From an uncultured Pelagibacteraceae bacterium (lineage in GTDB: Bacteria > Pseudomonadota > Alphaproteobacteria > Pelagibacterales > Pelagibacteraceae), in assembly GCA_905612235.1 (NCBI GenBank), contig CAJQRF010000003.1, forward strand, positions 27,594 to 91,593: 64,000 nt of DNA, written 5' to 3'. The translations under genes and the position numbers were made by a program. Positions 52,420-60,412 of this stretch are shown here, piece by piece. The notes under the pieces are model-generated. The model did not search any database, had not been told where the DNA came from, and saw only the letters and a program-made list of their open reading frames with translations. Positions within the stretch are counted from its first letter, which is position 1. Each line of letters starts with the position of its first letter.

Positions 52420-53421
52420 TTAAAGCCACCTTGGATAAGGTAAATTTTTCTCCATTAAAAATTTTTTATTAAATAACTTGCCTTGATATCTGTCTGATTT
52501 GTCGCAAAGAATAGTTACTATTGTTTTATTTGGGCCTAATTCTTGAGCAAGTTTTATAGCTCCAGCAACATTAATACCAGAGCTGGTTCCAAGACTAAGA
52601 CCTTCATTCTCAATAAGATCAAATAAAACTTTAAGAGCTATAGTATCATCTATTGAATAAGCATCATCAATTAAAGCTTTTTCAAAATTTTTTGTTGCAC
52701 GACTAGACCCTATACCTTCTGTAATTGAGTTGCCCTCGCTCTTAAATTCTTTTGTTTTAATATAGTTATAAAGACACGAACCTTTTGGATCTGATAAATA
52801 AATTTTTATATTTTTATTTTTTTCCTTAAGTGCATTACTAACACCTGCAATAGTTCCACCTGTGCCAGAAGCACAAATAAATCCATCAATTTTCCCCTCA
52901 GTTTGTTCCCAAATTTCTTTTCCGGTTGTTTCATAATGCCCTTTATAATTTGCAGTATTATCAAACTGGTTAGTCCAAATTACACCTTTATTATTAGTGC
53001 TTTTTAATTCCTCAGCAAGTCTTCCTGAATATTTTACGTAGTTATCTGGATCTTTGTATGGTTTTGCAGGAACTAAGCGCAAGTCAGCACCGATATTTCT
53101 TAAGGTATCTTTTTTTTCTTGAGATTGAGTTTCTGGCATGACAATGACCGTCTTATATCCTCTTGCGTTACCCACTAAACACAAACCGATACCAGTATTT
53201 CCAGCTGTTCCTTCAACAATCGTTCCACCTTTTGAAATTAATTTTTTTTCCTCTGCATCTTTAATTAAAGCCCAAGCCGCTCTATCTTTGATGGACCCCC
53301 CTGGATTTAAGTATTCAGCTTTTCCATAAATATTACATCCTGTTAATTCTGAAGGGCCACGTAATTTTATTAAAGGAGTGTTTCCTATTCCTTCTATAAA
53401 ATTATTTTGTGTATTTTGCAT
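52420..53421 (-). CDS. cysK: Cysteine synthase A family PLP enzyme
   Basis: A 333-residue PLP enzyme making cysteine from O-acetylserine and sulfide. Landmarks: GIGNTPLIKL, PGGSIKDRAAW (PLP lysine K45), VEGTAGNTGIGLCLVGNARG and the phosphate loop ICASGTGGTIAGVSNALK. Two bases downstream of cysE, so the two-step cysteine pathway is one transcript. CysK and CBS-like O-acetylserine sulfhydrylases are hard to separate without alignment. Confidence 0.9.
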   Translation of the reverse strand: MQNTQNNFIEGIGNTPLIKLRGPSELTGCNIYGKAEYLNPGGSIKDRAAWALIKDAEEKKLISKGGTIVEGTAGNTGIGLCLVGNARGYKTVIVMPETQSQEKKDTLRNIGADLRLVPAKPYKDPDNYVKYSGRLAEELKSTNNKGVIWTNQFDNTANYKGHYETTGKEIWEQTEGKIDGFICASGTGGTIAGVSNALKEKNKNIKIYLSDPKGSCLYNYIKTKEFKSEGNSITEGIGSSRATKNFEKALIDDAYSIDDTIALKVLFDLIENEGLSLGTSSGINVAGAIKLAQELGPNKTIVTILCDKSDRYQGKLFNKKFLMEKNLPYPRWL

Positions 53422-53423
53422 TT

Positions 53424-54005
53424 TTATTCTTTAATTTTTTCGTGGTCTATTCCGTAAGGTTTAAATGAGCTATCTGGTTCTGATTTAGTATTAATATTTT
53501 TAGCTGGGATGCCAATCATCACAGCATTTTCAGGAACATCTTTTGTGACAACAGCGTTTGCTCCAATTTTTGCATTTTTTCCTACTCTAACAGGGCCGAG
53601 CACCTGCGCTCCCGATCCCACTACAACATTATTTTCCAAAGTCGGGTGTCTTTTTATATCTCTTTGATTGTCTGAATTTATGCTTGGCGATATACCACCT
53701 AAAGTTACCATATGGTAAATAGTGACGTTATCTTTAATTTCAGATGTTTCTCCAATTACCACTCCCATTCCGTGATCTATAAATAAATTTTTTCCTATTT
53801 TTGCTTTAGGGTGAATTTCAATTCCAGTTATAAATCTAGAAAATTGGGAAATTACCCTAGCAATTAAATTAAATTTTGCGACGCAAAAAAAATTTGCAAT
53901 TCTATGAAAAAAAACTGCTTTAACTCCAGGATAAGTTAAAATTATACTGAATTTTGATCTTGCTGCAGGATCTCTATTAATTATTGACTGAAGATATTCG
54001 TGCAT
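53424..54005 (-). CDS. cysE: Serine O-acetyltransferase (short EpsC/CysE type)
   Basis: A 193-residue left-handed beta-helix acetyltransferase. N-terminal [20 protein letters not shown] then HRIANFFC; hexapeptide repeats in [40 protein letters not shown] and [20 protein letters not shown]. It makes O-acetylserine for the adjacent cysteine synthase. Shorter than E. coli CysE (lacks part of the N-terminal helical domain), as in EpsC-type enzymes. Confidence 0.92.
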   Translation of the reverse strand: MHEYLQSIINRDPAARSKFSIILTYPGVKAVFFHRIANFFCVAKFNLIARVISQFSRFITGIEIHPKAKIGKNLFIDHGMGVVIGETSEIKDNVTIYHMVTLGGISPSINSDNQRDIKRHPTLENNVVVGSGAQVLGPVRVGKNAKIGANAVVTKDVPENAVMIGIPAKNINTKSEPDSSFKPYGIDHEKIKE

Positions 54006-54051
54006 AGCTTGTTATATAGGTATTAATTTAAATATTATAAGCTATTTATAT

Positions 54052-54066
54052 TGATAATAATTATCG
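54052..54066. promoter_or_regulatory. Candidate operator upstream of cysE (Fur-like palindrome)
   Basis: A perfect palindrome GATAATAATTATC (54053-54065) lies about 48 bases before the cysE start and within 5 bases of the persulfide-dioxygenase stop. It resembles the 7-1-7 core of a Fur-type box (TGATAATnATTATCA) except at the last base. In DNA this AT-rich such palindromes occur often by chance, so the assignment is weak. Confidence 0.3.
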
Positions 54067-54069
54067 TTC

Positions 54070-54765
54070 TTAACTTGCTTGGTCTAATATTTTTCCTTTT
54101 ACATTTGCCGGAACCGCAACATCCATCATTTTAGGACTGTCTAGGTTTAAGTTGTTCATTAGTTCTGCATACTGATTAACTGAATCTACTTTTAACCTTG
54201 GGTTATTTCTCTTTTCATCACCAATAGTGCTAACTTTTTTTCCCTTATAATCGTGAGCTGGATAAACAAATGTATTTTCTGGTAGTTTAAGAATTCGATT
54301 AAACAGGGAGTTATATTGATCAATAGGATTTCCATTTTGAAAATCTGTTCTTCCTGTTCCATTGATTAATAAAGTGTCTCCAGTAAATATTCTATCTTTC
54401 ATTAAAAAACTATAAGAACAGTCTGTGTGACCTGGCGTATACATTGAGGTCAGTTCTATATTTTCTATTTTAACTTTTTCATTATCTTTTACTTTTATAT
54501 CAACTACTTCTGATGGAGATTTTTCTCCCATTATATTTGCACAGTCAGTTTGCTTATGAAGTTCTTTCATTCCCGAAATATGATCTGCATGGATATGTGT
54601 GTCTATGACTTTAACTAATTTAAGATCTAATTTTTTTAACCATGACATATATTTATCAGTTTTTTCTAGAACTGGATCTATTATCAATGCCTCTCTTCCC
54701 TTGCCGCTAGAAAGTAAATAGGTATAAGTGCAGGAAACTTCATCAAAAAACTGTTTAAATATCAT
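54070..54765 (-). CDS. Persulfide dioxygenase-like (ETHE1-type) metallo-beta-lactamase-fold protein
   Basis: A 231-residue MBL-fold enzyme. The metal motif HIHADH gives H57, H59, D61 and H62; the later TPGHTDCSYSFLM, FTGDTLLINGTGRTDFQNG and VYPAHDYKGKKVSTIGDE are the ETHE1/persulfide-dioxygenase pattern (GRTDFQ is diagnostic). These non-heme iron enzymes oxidise glutathione persulfide to sulfite. It lies upstream of cysE and cysK on the same strand (64-base gap) and diverges from peroxiredoxin, fitting a sulfide-handling neighbourhood. Confidence 0.87.
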   Translation of the reverse strand: MIFKQFFDEVSCTYTYLLSSGKGREALIIDPVLEKTDKYMSWLKKLDLKLVKVIDTHIHADHISGMKELHKQTDCANIMGEKSPSEVVDIKVKDNEKVKIENIELTSMYTPGHTDCSYSFLMKDRIFTGDTLLINGTGRTDFQNGNPIDQYNSLFNRILKLPENTFVYPAHDYKGKKVSTIGDEKRNNPRLKVDSVNQYAELMNNLNLDSPKMMDVAVPANVKGKILDQAS

Positions 54766-54837
54766 AATTCAAAATTTATTGTAATTTTAATAATCTAGCT
54801 ATATAATTTTTTAATTAATTATAACAAGGGGGAAAAT

Positions 54838-55500
54838 ATGTCATTAAGAATTAACGATATAGCGCCTGATTTTAAAGCAAAAACTTCTGAAGGTGATATA
54901 TCTTTTCATAATTGGATTGGTGATGGGTGGGGTGTACTTTTTTCACATCCAAAAGATTTTACACCTGTTTGCACTACTGAGTTAGGTTCACTAGCAAAAT
55001 TAAGACCAGAGTTTGACAAGCGTAATGTTAAAGTTATGGGACTAAGTGTTGATCCTGTTGCAGATCATATTAAATGGCTAGATGACATTAAGGATGTTTG
55101 TGGATTAAAACCAAACTATCCTATTATTGCAGATGAGGATCTGAGAATAGCTAAACTTTACAATATGTTACAAGTTGATATTGAGGGCTCTTCTGAAGGA
55201 AGAACTGCAATGGATAATAAAACTGTTCGTACAGTATTTATTGTGGGTCCAGATAAAAGGATTAAGCTGTTTCTTACTTATCCTATGACAACTGGCCGTA
55301 ATTTTCATGAGTTATTAAGAGTAATAGACTCAATGCAACTAACGGCAAAACATAAAGTTGCTACTCCAGCTGACTGGAAAAAAGGTGAGGATGTAATTAT
55401 TGTTCCTGCAGTAAAAGATGAGGAAGCAAAAAAATTATATCCAAACGGTTGGGAAACTTTAAAACCATATTTAAGAAAAGTTCCAGATCCGTCTAAGTAG
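54838..55500 (+). CDS. 1-Cys peroxiredoxin (Prx6-like)
   Basis: A 220-residue peroxiredoxin. Peroxidatic site HPKDFTPVCTTELG (C45); later blocks IIADEDLRIAKLYNML, VRTVFIVGPDKRIKLFLTYP and the long C-terminal domain typical of the Prx6 group. Reduces hydrogen peroxide and alkyl hydroperoxides. A strong ribosome-binding site (AAGGGGGA) precedes the ATG and TATAAT lies upstream, suggesting high expression. The methyltransferase gene follows one base after the stop. Confidence 0.94.
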   Translation: MSLRINDIAPDFKAKTSEGDISFHNWIGDGWGVLFSHPKDFTPVCTTELGSLAKLRPEFDKRNVKVMGLSVDPVADHIKWLDDIKDVCGLKPNYPIIADEDLRIAKLYNMLQVDIEGSSEGRTAMDNKTVRTVFIVGPDKRIKLFLTYPMTTGRNFHELLRVIDSMQLTAKHKVATPADWKKGEDVIIVPAVKDEEAKKLYPNGWETLKPYLRKVPDPSK

Positions 55501-55501
55501 T

Positions 55502-56155
55502 TTGGATAAAAAAATATTAGACCAACAATCTCAGTATTGGGAAAAGAATTTCCTAAGTAAACCTGAGATGTTTGGTCTGGAACCTAGTAAAGCTGCCATA
55601 AATACGCTTAAAACTTTTAAAGAAAAAAAAATTAAAAAAATTGTTGATCTTGGTGCGGGCTTAGGTCGCGATACAATTTTTTTTGCAAAAAATTCAATCA
55701 ATGTTGAGGCTTTGGACTATAGTCCTGCTGCAATTAAAATTATCAATAAAAAATCACTAGAACACAAATTATCAAAATTAATTTCTACTAAAATTTTTGA
55801 TGTACGTAAACAACTTCCATTTGAAGATGGTTCTGTTGAAGCGTGTTTTTCCCATATGCTCTATTGTATGGCTTTATCAACATCAGAACTGGAATATTTA
55901 AATAGCGAAATATGTCGTATTTTAAAACCTGGTGGAATTAACATTTATACTGCTCGGCACACTGGTGATGGTGATTATAAAAACGGTGTGCACATAGGGG
56001 AAGATCTTTATGAAAATGATGGATTCATTGTACATTTTTTTTCAGAAAAAAAAGTAAGACAACTTTCTAATAAATTTAGCGTTATAAATATAGAAAGTTT
56101 TGAAGAAGGGACCTTCCCAAGAAAACTATTTAGAGTTATTTTAAAGAAAAGATAA
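55502..56155 (+). CDS. SAM-dependent methyltransferase (TehB/UbiE-like)
   Basis: A 217-residue class I methyltransferase. Motif I is IVDLGAGLGRDTIFFA, motif II region VEALDYSPAAIKII, then the VEACFSHMLYCMALS segment and LKPGGINIYTARHTGDG. The early QSQYWEKNFLSKPEMFG segment is common in thiol/tellurite-type methyltransferases, so a small thiol, halide or metalloid acceptor is possible. The start is TTG at 55502, one base after the peroxiredoxin stop; no ATG gives a comparable N-terminus. Substrate unknown. Confidence 0.8.
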   Translation: MDKKILDQQSQYWEKNFLSKPEMFGLEPSKAAINTLKTFKEKKIKKIVDLGAGLGRDTIFFAKNSINVEALDYSPAAIKIINKKSLEHKLSKLISTKIFDVRKQLPFEDGSVEACFSHMLYCMALSTSELEYLNSEICRILKPGGINIYTARHTGDGDYKNGVHIGEDLYENDGFIVHFFSEKKVRQLSNKFSVINIESFEEGTFPRKLFRVILKKR

Positions 56156-56156
56156 A

Positions 56157-56525
56157 CTACTTATCTGTTTTGGGAACAAAAGTTAAGCATAAACCATTAT
56201 TGCAATATCTTTTCCCTGTAGGTTTTGGTCCATCATCAAAAATATGACCGTGGTGTCCACCACATTCTTTGCAATGATATTCTGTTCTAGCATAGCCTAA
56301 TAAATTATCTGCCTTTGTTTTAAACGCGTTTGGTAGTGGTTCGAAAAAGGATGGCCAACCCGATCCACTTTCATATTTACCTTTTGATTCAAATAATTTT
56401 GCTCCACAAGCTGCGCAAAAGTAGTCACCTTCCCTTTTTTCATCGTTTAAAGGACTTGAGCCTGGTGGCTCAGTACCTTCCTTTAGTAAAATATCTTTTT
56501 GCTCTGCGGTTAATTGTTTAACCAT
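56157..56525 (-). CDS. msrB: Peptide methionine sulfoxide reductase MsrB
   Basis: A 122-residue MsrB that reduces methionine-R-sulfoxide. Two zinc CxxC pairs: FCAACGAKLF and HCKECGGHHGH; FESGS-type block GSGWPSFFEPL; catalytic segment GKRYCNNGLCLTF (Cys about residue 108). No signal peptide, so cytoplasmic, complementing the exported MsrA. It converges with the methyltransferase gene and its 5' end overlaps the 3' end of an EamA gene by eight bases. Confidence 0.94.
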   Translation of the reverse strand: MVKQLTAEQKDILLKEGTEPPGSSPLNDEKREGDYFCAACGAKLFESKGKYESGSGWPSFFEPLPNAFKTKADNLLGYARTEYHCKECGGHHGHIFDDGPKPTGKRYCNNGLCLTFVPKTDK

Positions 56526-57417
56526 TTTTTAATTTCCTAGATGATAAAAAAATCCCACCAATTATAAAAATTGCTCCAAATAAATGATAATTCATAAATT
56601 CCTCTTTAAATATTAATATAGCAAAAACTGTACTAAAGATGGGCATTAAATGTAAAAATATTCCCGCTCTATTTGAGCCAATTATTGCTATTCCCTTAAT
56701 CCAACAAATAAATGAAGCTAGTCCTGGAAATAAAACAACATAACTCAAAGTTAAAATAAATGGCAGATTTATATTTAATTTAAAACCTAAGTACATTTCA
56801 ATTAAGTAAGCGGGCAATAATAAAATTAAACCAGCTGATATAATTACTTCTAAGAGTGAAGTTTGAGATAAATCAAATTTCTTTTTTCTTAATAAAGCTG
56901 AGTATATAGCCCAAGAAAACATCGCAACAACCATCCATAGATCACCTTTATTAAAATTTAGATTAATCAATATATCCAAGTCTGCTTTTGTTACGATTAT
57001 TGCAACACCTAGTAACGAAAAAATTACACCCAAAATTTGATATATATTTGTTTTTTCAATTTTAAATATCCAACTAAAGAAAATTATCATAACGGGAATA
57101 GTAGAAATCATTAGGACTCCACTAATGACCTGTGTAAAATTTAGTGAATAATAAACAATCGAGTTAAATATAGTAATACTAGTAATTCCTAGAACAAGAA
57201 TAAGTTTTATATTTTGTAATATATGATCTTTTTTTTGAATAATTTCTTTAAGAGTAAATGGAGCTAATATTAACCAGGCGAAAGTCCATCTATAAAAATT
57301 TAAAGAAAAGGGTGGAATTTCAAAAAAGCTTGCTGCCTTCCCTACAATAAAATTACCTGACCAAAATAAAGTCGCTAATATAAGAAAAATATAAGCACTA
57401 TTATTTTTTGTAAACAA
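56518..57417 (-). CDS. EamA/DMT-superfamily transporter
   Basis: A 299-residue membrane protein with ten predicted helices in two EamA repeats: LILATLFWSGNFIVGKAASF, the FYRWTFAWLILAPF segment, GVLMISTIPVMIIFFSWIF and LSYVVLFPGLASFICWIKGI. Exporter of small metabolites of unknown identity. Sits between the msrB gene and a DadA-like oxidase, nine bases from the latter. Confidence 0.88.
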   Translation of the reverse strand: MFTKNNSAYIFLILATLFWSGNFIVGKAASFFEIPPFSLNFYRWTFAWLILAPFTLKEIIQKKDHILQNIKLILVLGITSITIFNSIVYYSLNFTQVISGVLMISTIPVMIIFFSWIFKIEKTNIYQILGVIFSLLGVAIIVTKADLDILINLNFNKGDLWMVVAMFSWAIYSALLRKKKFDLSQTSLLEVIISAGLILLLPAYLIEMYLGFKLNINLPFILTLSYVVLFPGLASFICWIKGIAIIGSNRAGIFLHLMPIFSTVFAILIFKEEFMNYHLFGAIFIIGGIFLSSRKLKNG

Positions 57418-57425
57418 ATATCCTC

Positions 57426-58682
57426 CTACCCAAATCTTTGTGATTTATAAGCTGACAAATCTAAATTTGTATTTTCTCCAGCTATGATTCCAGAAATGAT
57501 TTTTCCTGAAATAGCTCCTAAAGTCCATCCTAAGTGATGGTGACCAAAAGAATAAAATAAATTCTTATGATTTTTTGAAGCCCCTAAAACTGGTAGAAAA
57601 TCTGGTAAAGTTGGCCTAAATCCTAGCCACTCATCTTGATGTTCTTTTAATTCCGGGAGAAGATATTTTGCATTATTTACAAGATTCAAAATTCTTTTTT
57701 TGCTTGGCGGGTTTTTTAAACCACCAAACTCAACAGTACCTACCACTCTTAAACCTTGTTCCATTGGGGTAATGCCAAATCCTTTGTTCAGGAATATAAC
57801 TGGTCGAGATAATAAATGGTCATACCCTTTAAAATGCACATGATAACCTCTTTCAGTATCCAAAGGAATTTTTTCATCAGCCTGATCTGTAAATTTTTTT
57901 GAAAAAGCCCCACATGCGATAACTACTTTATCAAAATTATAAGACATTGAATCAGTTTGTATTGTTGGTTTATTCTCAGGGGTAAAACTTATCGATTGAA
58001 CATTTTCTTTTGCAAATTTTCCACCTTTTTTAATGAAAAGATCAAATAATTTTAATAAAATTTTTTTCGGATTTTTTGCATGTTTTGCGTTTGAATAAAA
58101 TGCACCACCATGATAAATTTTTTTAATATTTGGCTCGAGATCGTGAATTTCATGAGGAGTAAGTAATTGCTGTTTTACACCAAGCTCATTTCTAATTTTA
58201 ATTTCTAGCTCCCTACTTTTTAAATTTTTATTATTCCAAAAATAAAGTATACCTTTGCTTTCTACCAATCCTGAAACATCAATTTCTTTAAAAAGTTCAT
58301 CGTAAGCAGGTAAAGCCAAGTCTAAAATTTGATGCATATACTTTGCAGTATGCATCATATTTTTTGTGCTACAACTTTTTATAAATTTTAAGAACCATGG
58401 AATCATCTTTGGTACATAATTCCATTTTAAAGCTAATGGTCCATTTGAATTCAATAACATTGCAGGAACATCAGCCAAAATATCTGGACGATTAATTGGG
58501 ACGGATGCATACGGTGAAAAATGTCCGGCGTTTCCGTAGGAAGCAGATTTTTTGCCTGGATCTTCTTTGTCTATGATTGTTACTTTAAAACCTTTTTTTA
58601 CCAGATTTAATGAAATGCAGATTCCTTGTATTCCTGCACCAATAACTCCAACTGAAGATTTGAATTGATCTTCTTTACTCAT
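57426..58682 (-). CDS. FAD-dependent D-amino acid dehydrogenase-like oxidase (DAO family)
   Basis: A 418-residue flavoprotein. FAD motif VGVIGAGIQGICISLNLVKK with an acidic strand end (DKEDPG), KSASYGNAGHFSPYASVPIN (typical DadA pattern), VVIACGAFSKKF and the C-terminal GHHHLGWTLGAISGK. DadA oxidises D-amino acids to keto acids; relatives oxidise D-hydroxyproline, sarcosine or other secondary amines. The substrate is not identifiable. It precedes the EamA gene and lies alone downstream of the bactofilin gene. Confidence 0.85.
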   Translation of the reverse strand: MSKEDQFKSSVGVIGAGIQGICISLNLVKKGFKVTIIDKEDPGKKSASYGNAGHFSPYASVPINRPDILADVPAMLLNSNGPLALKWNYVPKMIPWFLKFIKSCSTKNMMHTAKYMHQILDLALPAYDELFKEIDVSGLVESKGILYFWNNKNLKSRELEIKIRNELGVKQQLLTPHEIHDLEPNIKKIYHGGAFYSNAKHAKNPKKILLKLFDLFIKKGGKFAKENVQSISFTPENKPTIQTDSMSYNFDKVVIACGAFSKKFTDQADEKIPLDTERGYHVHFKGYDHLLSRPVIFLNKGFGITPMEQGLRVVGTVEFGGLKNPPSKKRILNLVNNAKYLLPELKEHQDEWLGFRPTLPDFLPVLGASKNHKNLFYSFGHHHLGWTLGAISGKIISGIIAGENTNLDLSAYKSQRFG

Positions 58683-58730
58683 ATTATTGTTATTTATATA
58701 TTATTTAGAATTTAAATATTAGGTGCTAAA

Positions 58731-59195
58731 TTAGACCGCTTTTTTTTGGTGCAGAACTGGAACAATTTTTGGTTTTGTGGCACTTTCTCTTTCAACAATT
58801 GCTTCTATTGCAATATCTTCTTCTGTATTTGTCTTACCTTTGCTATTTCTCTTAATATAACCGTCAATGTCTGCGCCTTCTTCTGTTTTTAAAGTATTTT
58901 TAAAAAATATATCTCCTTTAATTACAGCACTCTTGCCAACAATAACTGTGTCTGCATAAATTTTTCCTTCAATATGACCATTCACTTCAATACTACCAGC
59001 TTCAATAGTTCCTCTTACCGATCCAGTTTCAGCAACAGTCATTTCTAAAACATATAAATTTCCATTCACTAGTCCAGCAACATCAAGTGATCCAGAAGAT
59101 CTTAGATCTCCTTCCAATTGCATGGTTTCTCCAACGTATGAACGTCCACTATGGTTAAGAGCGTTGTCATCTATGCTTCTTAAAGTTTTAAACAT
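58731..59195 (-). CDS. Bactofilin (polymer-forming cytoskeletal protein)
   Basis: A 154-residue bactofilin. A short N-terminal tail (NHSGRSYVGETMQLEGDL) leads to a right-handed beta-helix visible as regular six-residue turns: SGSLDVAGLVNGNLYV, GSIEVNGHIEGKIYAD and VIKGDIFFKNTLKTEEGADI, with a charged C-terminal tail. Bactofilins form nucleotide-independent filaments and shape curved or stalked cells. It is 89 bases from rodA on the same strand, at the end of the mre-rod cluster, which links it to cell shape. Confidence 0.9.
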   Translation of the reverse strand: MFKTLRSIDDNALNHSGRSYVGETMQLEGDLRSSGSLDVAGLVNGNLYVLEMTVAETGSVRGTIEAGSIEVNGHIEGKIYADTVIVGKSAVIKGDIFFKNTLKTEEGADIDGYIKRNSKGKTNTEEDIAIEAIVERESATKPKIVPVLHQKKAV

Positions 59196-59284
59196 CAGTT
59201 TAATTAATCATAAAAAAAAGTTTTATACAAAACTAAAAAAAATTATTTTTATATAAAAATTAAGTAATGCAATCCTAAGTTGTC

Positions 59285-60409
59285 TTATTCTACCCCATCT
59301 TGTTGGTATATTTTGCAACTCATAGTTATTCCTAGGCCTATCATTATTGAGAGCATCGAGGAGCCACCATATGACATGATTGGTAATGGTGCACCTACTA
59401 TTGGTAGTAATCCAAGAACCATAGACATATTAACCGCAACATAAGAAAAAAATGCAGCTGCAAATCCATAGCAGTATAATTTAGAAAAATTATTTCTTGA
59501 ATTGCTGCCGATTAAAATAATTCTATATATAATTAAGGCATATATAAATAATAAGAATACACAACCAACAAAACCAAACTCTTCAGAAAACAATGTAAAT
59601 ATAAAATCTGTATGTTTTTCTGGCAAATAATCTAAATAACTCTGGCTTCCCTGTAAAAATCCCTTTCCAAATATTCCTCCTGAACCCACGGCTATTTTGG
59701 ATTGTATAATTTGGTAGCCAGCTCCCAAGGGATCTCTTTCTGGATTTATAAATGTTAAAATTCTTGCTTTTTGATAAGGTTTTAAAAGTGATATTGCTAC
59801 AGGCATTAGGCTTATAAAAAACAAAAATGAATATAAAAAATATTTAATTTTAAATCCTGTTAACCAAATAACAAATAGCCCACTAATTGCAACAAGCAAA
59901 GCGGTTCCTAAATCTGGCTGAGATGCAATAAGAAAAACAGGGATGAGTAAAGCAAAAAAAGGTATCATCAGTTTTTTTAAACTTGTTACTTGCTCTATAG
60001 AAATTTTTGAATAATATCTTGATAAAAAAATAATCAAGGCAACTTTCATTAACTCGGAAGGCTGTAGATTGATAAAAAATAAATTGATCCAACGTTTTGA
60101 ACCAGAGGCGGCTATTCCAAATTGATCAACCGCTAACAGTAAGCCCAATACTACTATATAAAATAAATAAGAAGATTTGTGCCAAAACTGAGGATTAAAA
60201 AAAGAAATAGCTATAAAAACTAAAAAAAAAGCGCAAAATCTATACAGATGACTTGCGGTATAATATCCAAATTTTCCTTGTTCAGATGAATACATTGCAA
60301 AAATACTAATAATTCCTAATAACAAAACAGAAAATAATAGTAAATAGTCTATTCCAATTATTTTGTCTTTAAAGGTAAGGTTTCCTCTATAAAATTTCTG
60401 TCTTATCAT
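59285..60409 (-). CDS. rodA: Peptidoglycan polymerase RodA (SEDS family)
   Basis: A 374-residue SEDS glycosyltransferase with ten helices. Family blocks: ASHLYRFCAFFLVFIAISFF, GSKRWINLFFINLQPSELMK, ASQPDLGTALLVAISGLFVI, the catalytic LPEKHTDFIFTLFSEEFGF and the C-terminal GAPLPIMSYGGSSMLSIMIG. Works with PBP2 in lateral-wall synthesis. Three bases downstream of mrdA. Confidence 0.95.
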   Translation of the reverse strand: MIRQKFYRGNLTFKDKIIGIDYLLLFSVLLLGIISIFAMYSSEQGKFGYYTASHLYRFCAFFLVFIAISFFNPQFWHKSSYLFYIVVLGLLLAVDQFGIAASGSKRWINLFFINLQPSELMKVALIIFLSRYYSKISIEQVTSLKKLMIPFFALLIPVFLIASQPDLGTALLVAISGLFVIWLTGFKIKYFLYSFLFFISLMPVAISLLKPYQKARILTFINPERDPLGAGYQIIQSKIAVGSGGIFGKGFLQGSQSYLDYLPEKHTDFIFTLFSEEFGFVGCVFLLFIYALIIYRIILIGSNSRNNFSKLYCYGFAAAFFSYVAVNMSMVLGLLPIVGAPLPIMSYGGSSMLSIMIGLGITMSCKIYQQDGVE

Positions 60410-60412
60410 TTT

